Shown: positions 63,777-64,000 of the stretch, one piece after another
How the letters are laid out: each line of letters opens with the position of its first letter
Numbering within the stretch: position 1 is the first letter of the stretch
Origin: Deinococcus humi
Lineage (GTDB): Bacteria > Deinococcota > Deinococci > Deinococcales > Deinococcaceae
Direction: 5' to 3'
Length of the DNA: 64,000 bases
NCBI RefSeq assembly: GCF_014201875.1
Contig: NZ_JACHFL010000016.1
Coordinates: 49,639 to 113,638 of the forward strand
Notes under the pieces: generated by a model
What the model saw: only the letters and a program-made list of their open reading frames with translations
What the model was told of the DNA's origin: nothing
Database searches by the model: none
Made by a program: the position numbers and the translations under genes

Positions 63777-63813
63777 TTCAGGGCATTTCGAAATTTTTTC
63801 GAAATGCCCTGAA
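63777..63813. terminator. Terminator after modB, bidirectional
   Basis: TTCAGGGCATTTCGAAA (63777-63793) pairs with TTTCGAAATGCCCTGAA (63797-63813). The 17-bp stem and central T-run sit between convergent genes (modB plus, permease minus), so it can stop transcription from both sides. Confidence 0.8.
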
Positions 63814-63906
63814 ACCCGGTGCAGTTCACGTCTAAGACTCCCTGCATAGGAGCGTTTCGTTCAGCTCACCATGTCACCCAGTTGGCTTCGGAAAAGAATG
63901 GATGAC

Positions 63907-64000
63907 TCATCCTTTCATTCCGGTGAGGACGATGCCCTCGATGATCTGTTTCTGGAAGATGGCGAAGACGATCAGCACTGGAATCACCGCCAGGCTGCTG
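63907..64000 (-). CDS. C-terminal end of a MalG-type carbohydrate ABC permease
   Basis: The minus strand reads SSLAVIPVLIVFAIFQKQII and EGIVLTGMKG followed by TGA (63909-63907). This is the last about 30 residues of a binding-protein-dependent sugar permease of the MalG family (VP.L..F...Q...EG...G..KG). The rest of the gene lies outside the window. The sugar is unknown. Confidence 0.85.
   Translation of the reverse strand, partial: SSLAVIPVLIVFAIFQKQIIEGIVLTGMKG

Overview
The window looks like an accessory, partly decaying stretch of a Deinococcus genome. It is GC-rich. Genus-typical content includes two large SARP/STAND-type regulators, a UvrA2-like protein, an OsmC protein, a DUF1206 protein, and a palindrome resembling the Deinococcus radiation/desiccation response motif at an SRAP/HMCES promoter. 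The species, and whether this is chromosome or a secondary replicon, cannot be read from the sequence. No tRNA, rRNA or CRISPR array was seen.

Left part (1-12.4 kb): a CHASE3/HAMP/PAS histidine kinase carries two in-frame stop codons and faces a translationally coupled receiver / HEAT-repeat membrane protein / family 2 glycosyltransferase operon. A TetR regulator and an SDR oxidoreductase diverge over two direct-repeated operators. A decayed beta-hydroxyacid dehydrogenase follows, then small DUF genes, a two-domain GNAT and several vestiges of one IS6-type insertion sequence. The vestiges share terminal repeats and the same roughly 40-bp distance from tip to transposase start. Two are MITE-like (about 290 and 360 bp).

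Middle left (12.4-27.5 kb): an MFS exporter, a complete family B DNA polymerase and an SRAP protein under a DdrO-type operator candidate. Then come OsmC, a flavin monooxygenase tail remnant, a complete branched-chain amino acid ABC transporter (livJ-H-M-G-F, minus strand, with a terminator between livJ and livH), a HAMP membrane protein coupled to a GntR regulator with an extra C-terminal domain, a truncated CAP-domain protein and an SRPBCC/DUF1990-like protein.

Middle right (27.9-47.6 kb): an SDR, a CE7 esterase, an erythromycin-esterase-family protein convergent with an alpha/beta hydrolase, a diguanylate cyclase, a GNAT, and two tandem paralogous SARP-ATPase regulators. Next is a series of secreted or envelope proteins (lipoprotein, SBBP propeller, CarbopepD_reg, DUF1517) interrupted by a third, decayed SARP gene. 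A peptidase S51 closes this part.

Right part (48.2-64 kb): an SDR, HxlR and acyl-CoA-dehydrogenase-like genes, an SDR/TetR divergent pair with three copies of one operator, UvrA2, DUF1206, a GAF-GGDEF cyclase, an SMP-30 lactonase with a truncated downstream dehydrogenase, and an XRE/periplasmic-binding-domain regulator followed by modA and modB (no modC). The last 94 bases hold the end of a MalG-type permease. A recurring theme is decay: one kinase, one SARP, one dehydrogenase, an ABC ATPase tail, a monooxygenase tail and five IS copies are all broken, while neighbouring genes are intact.
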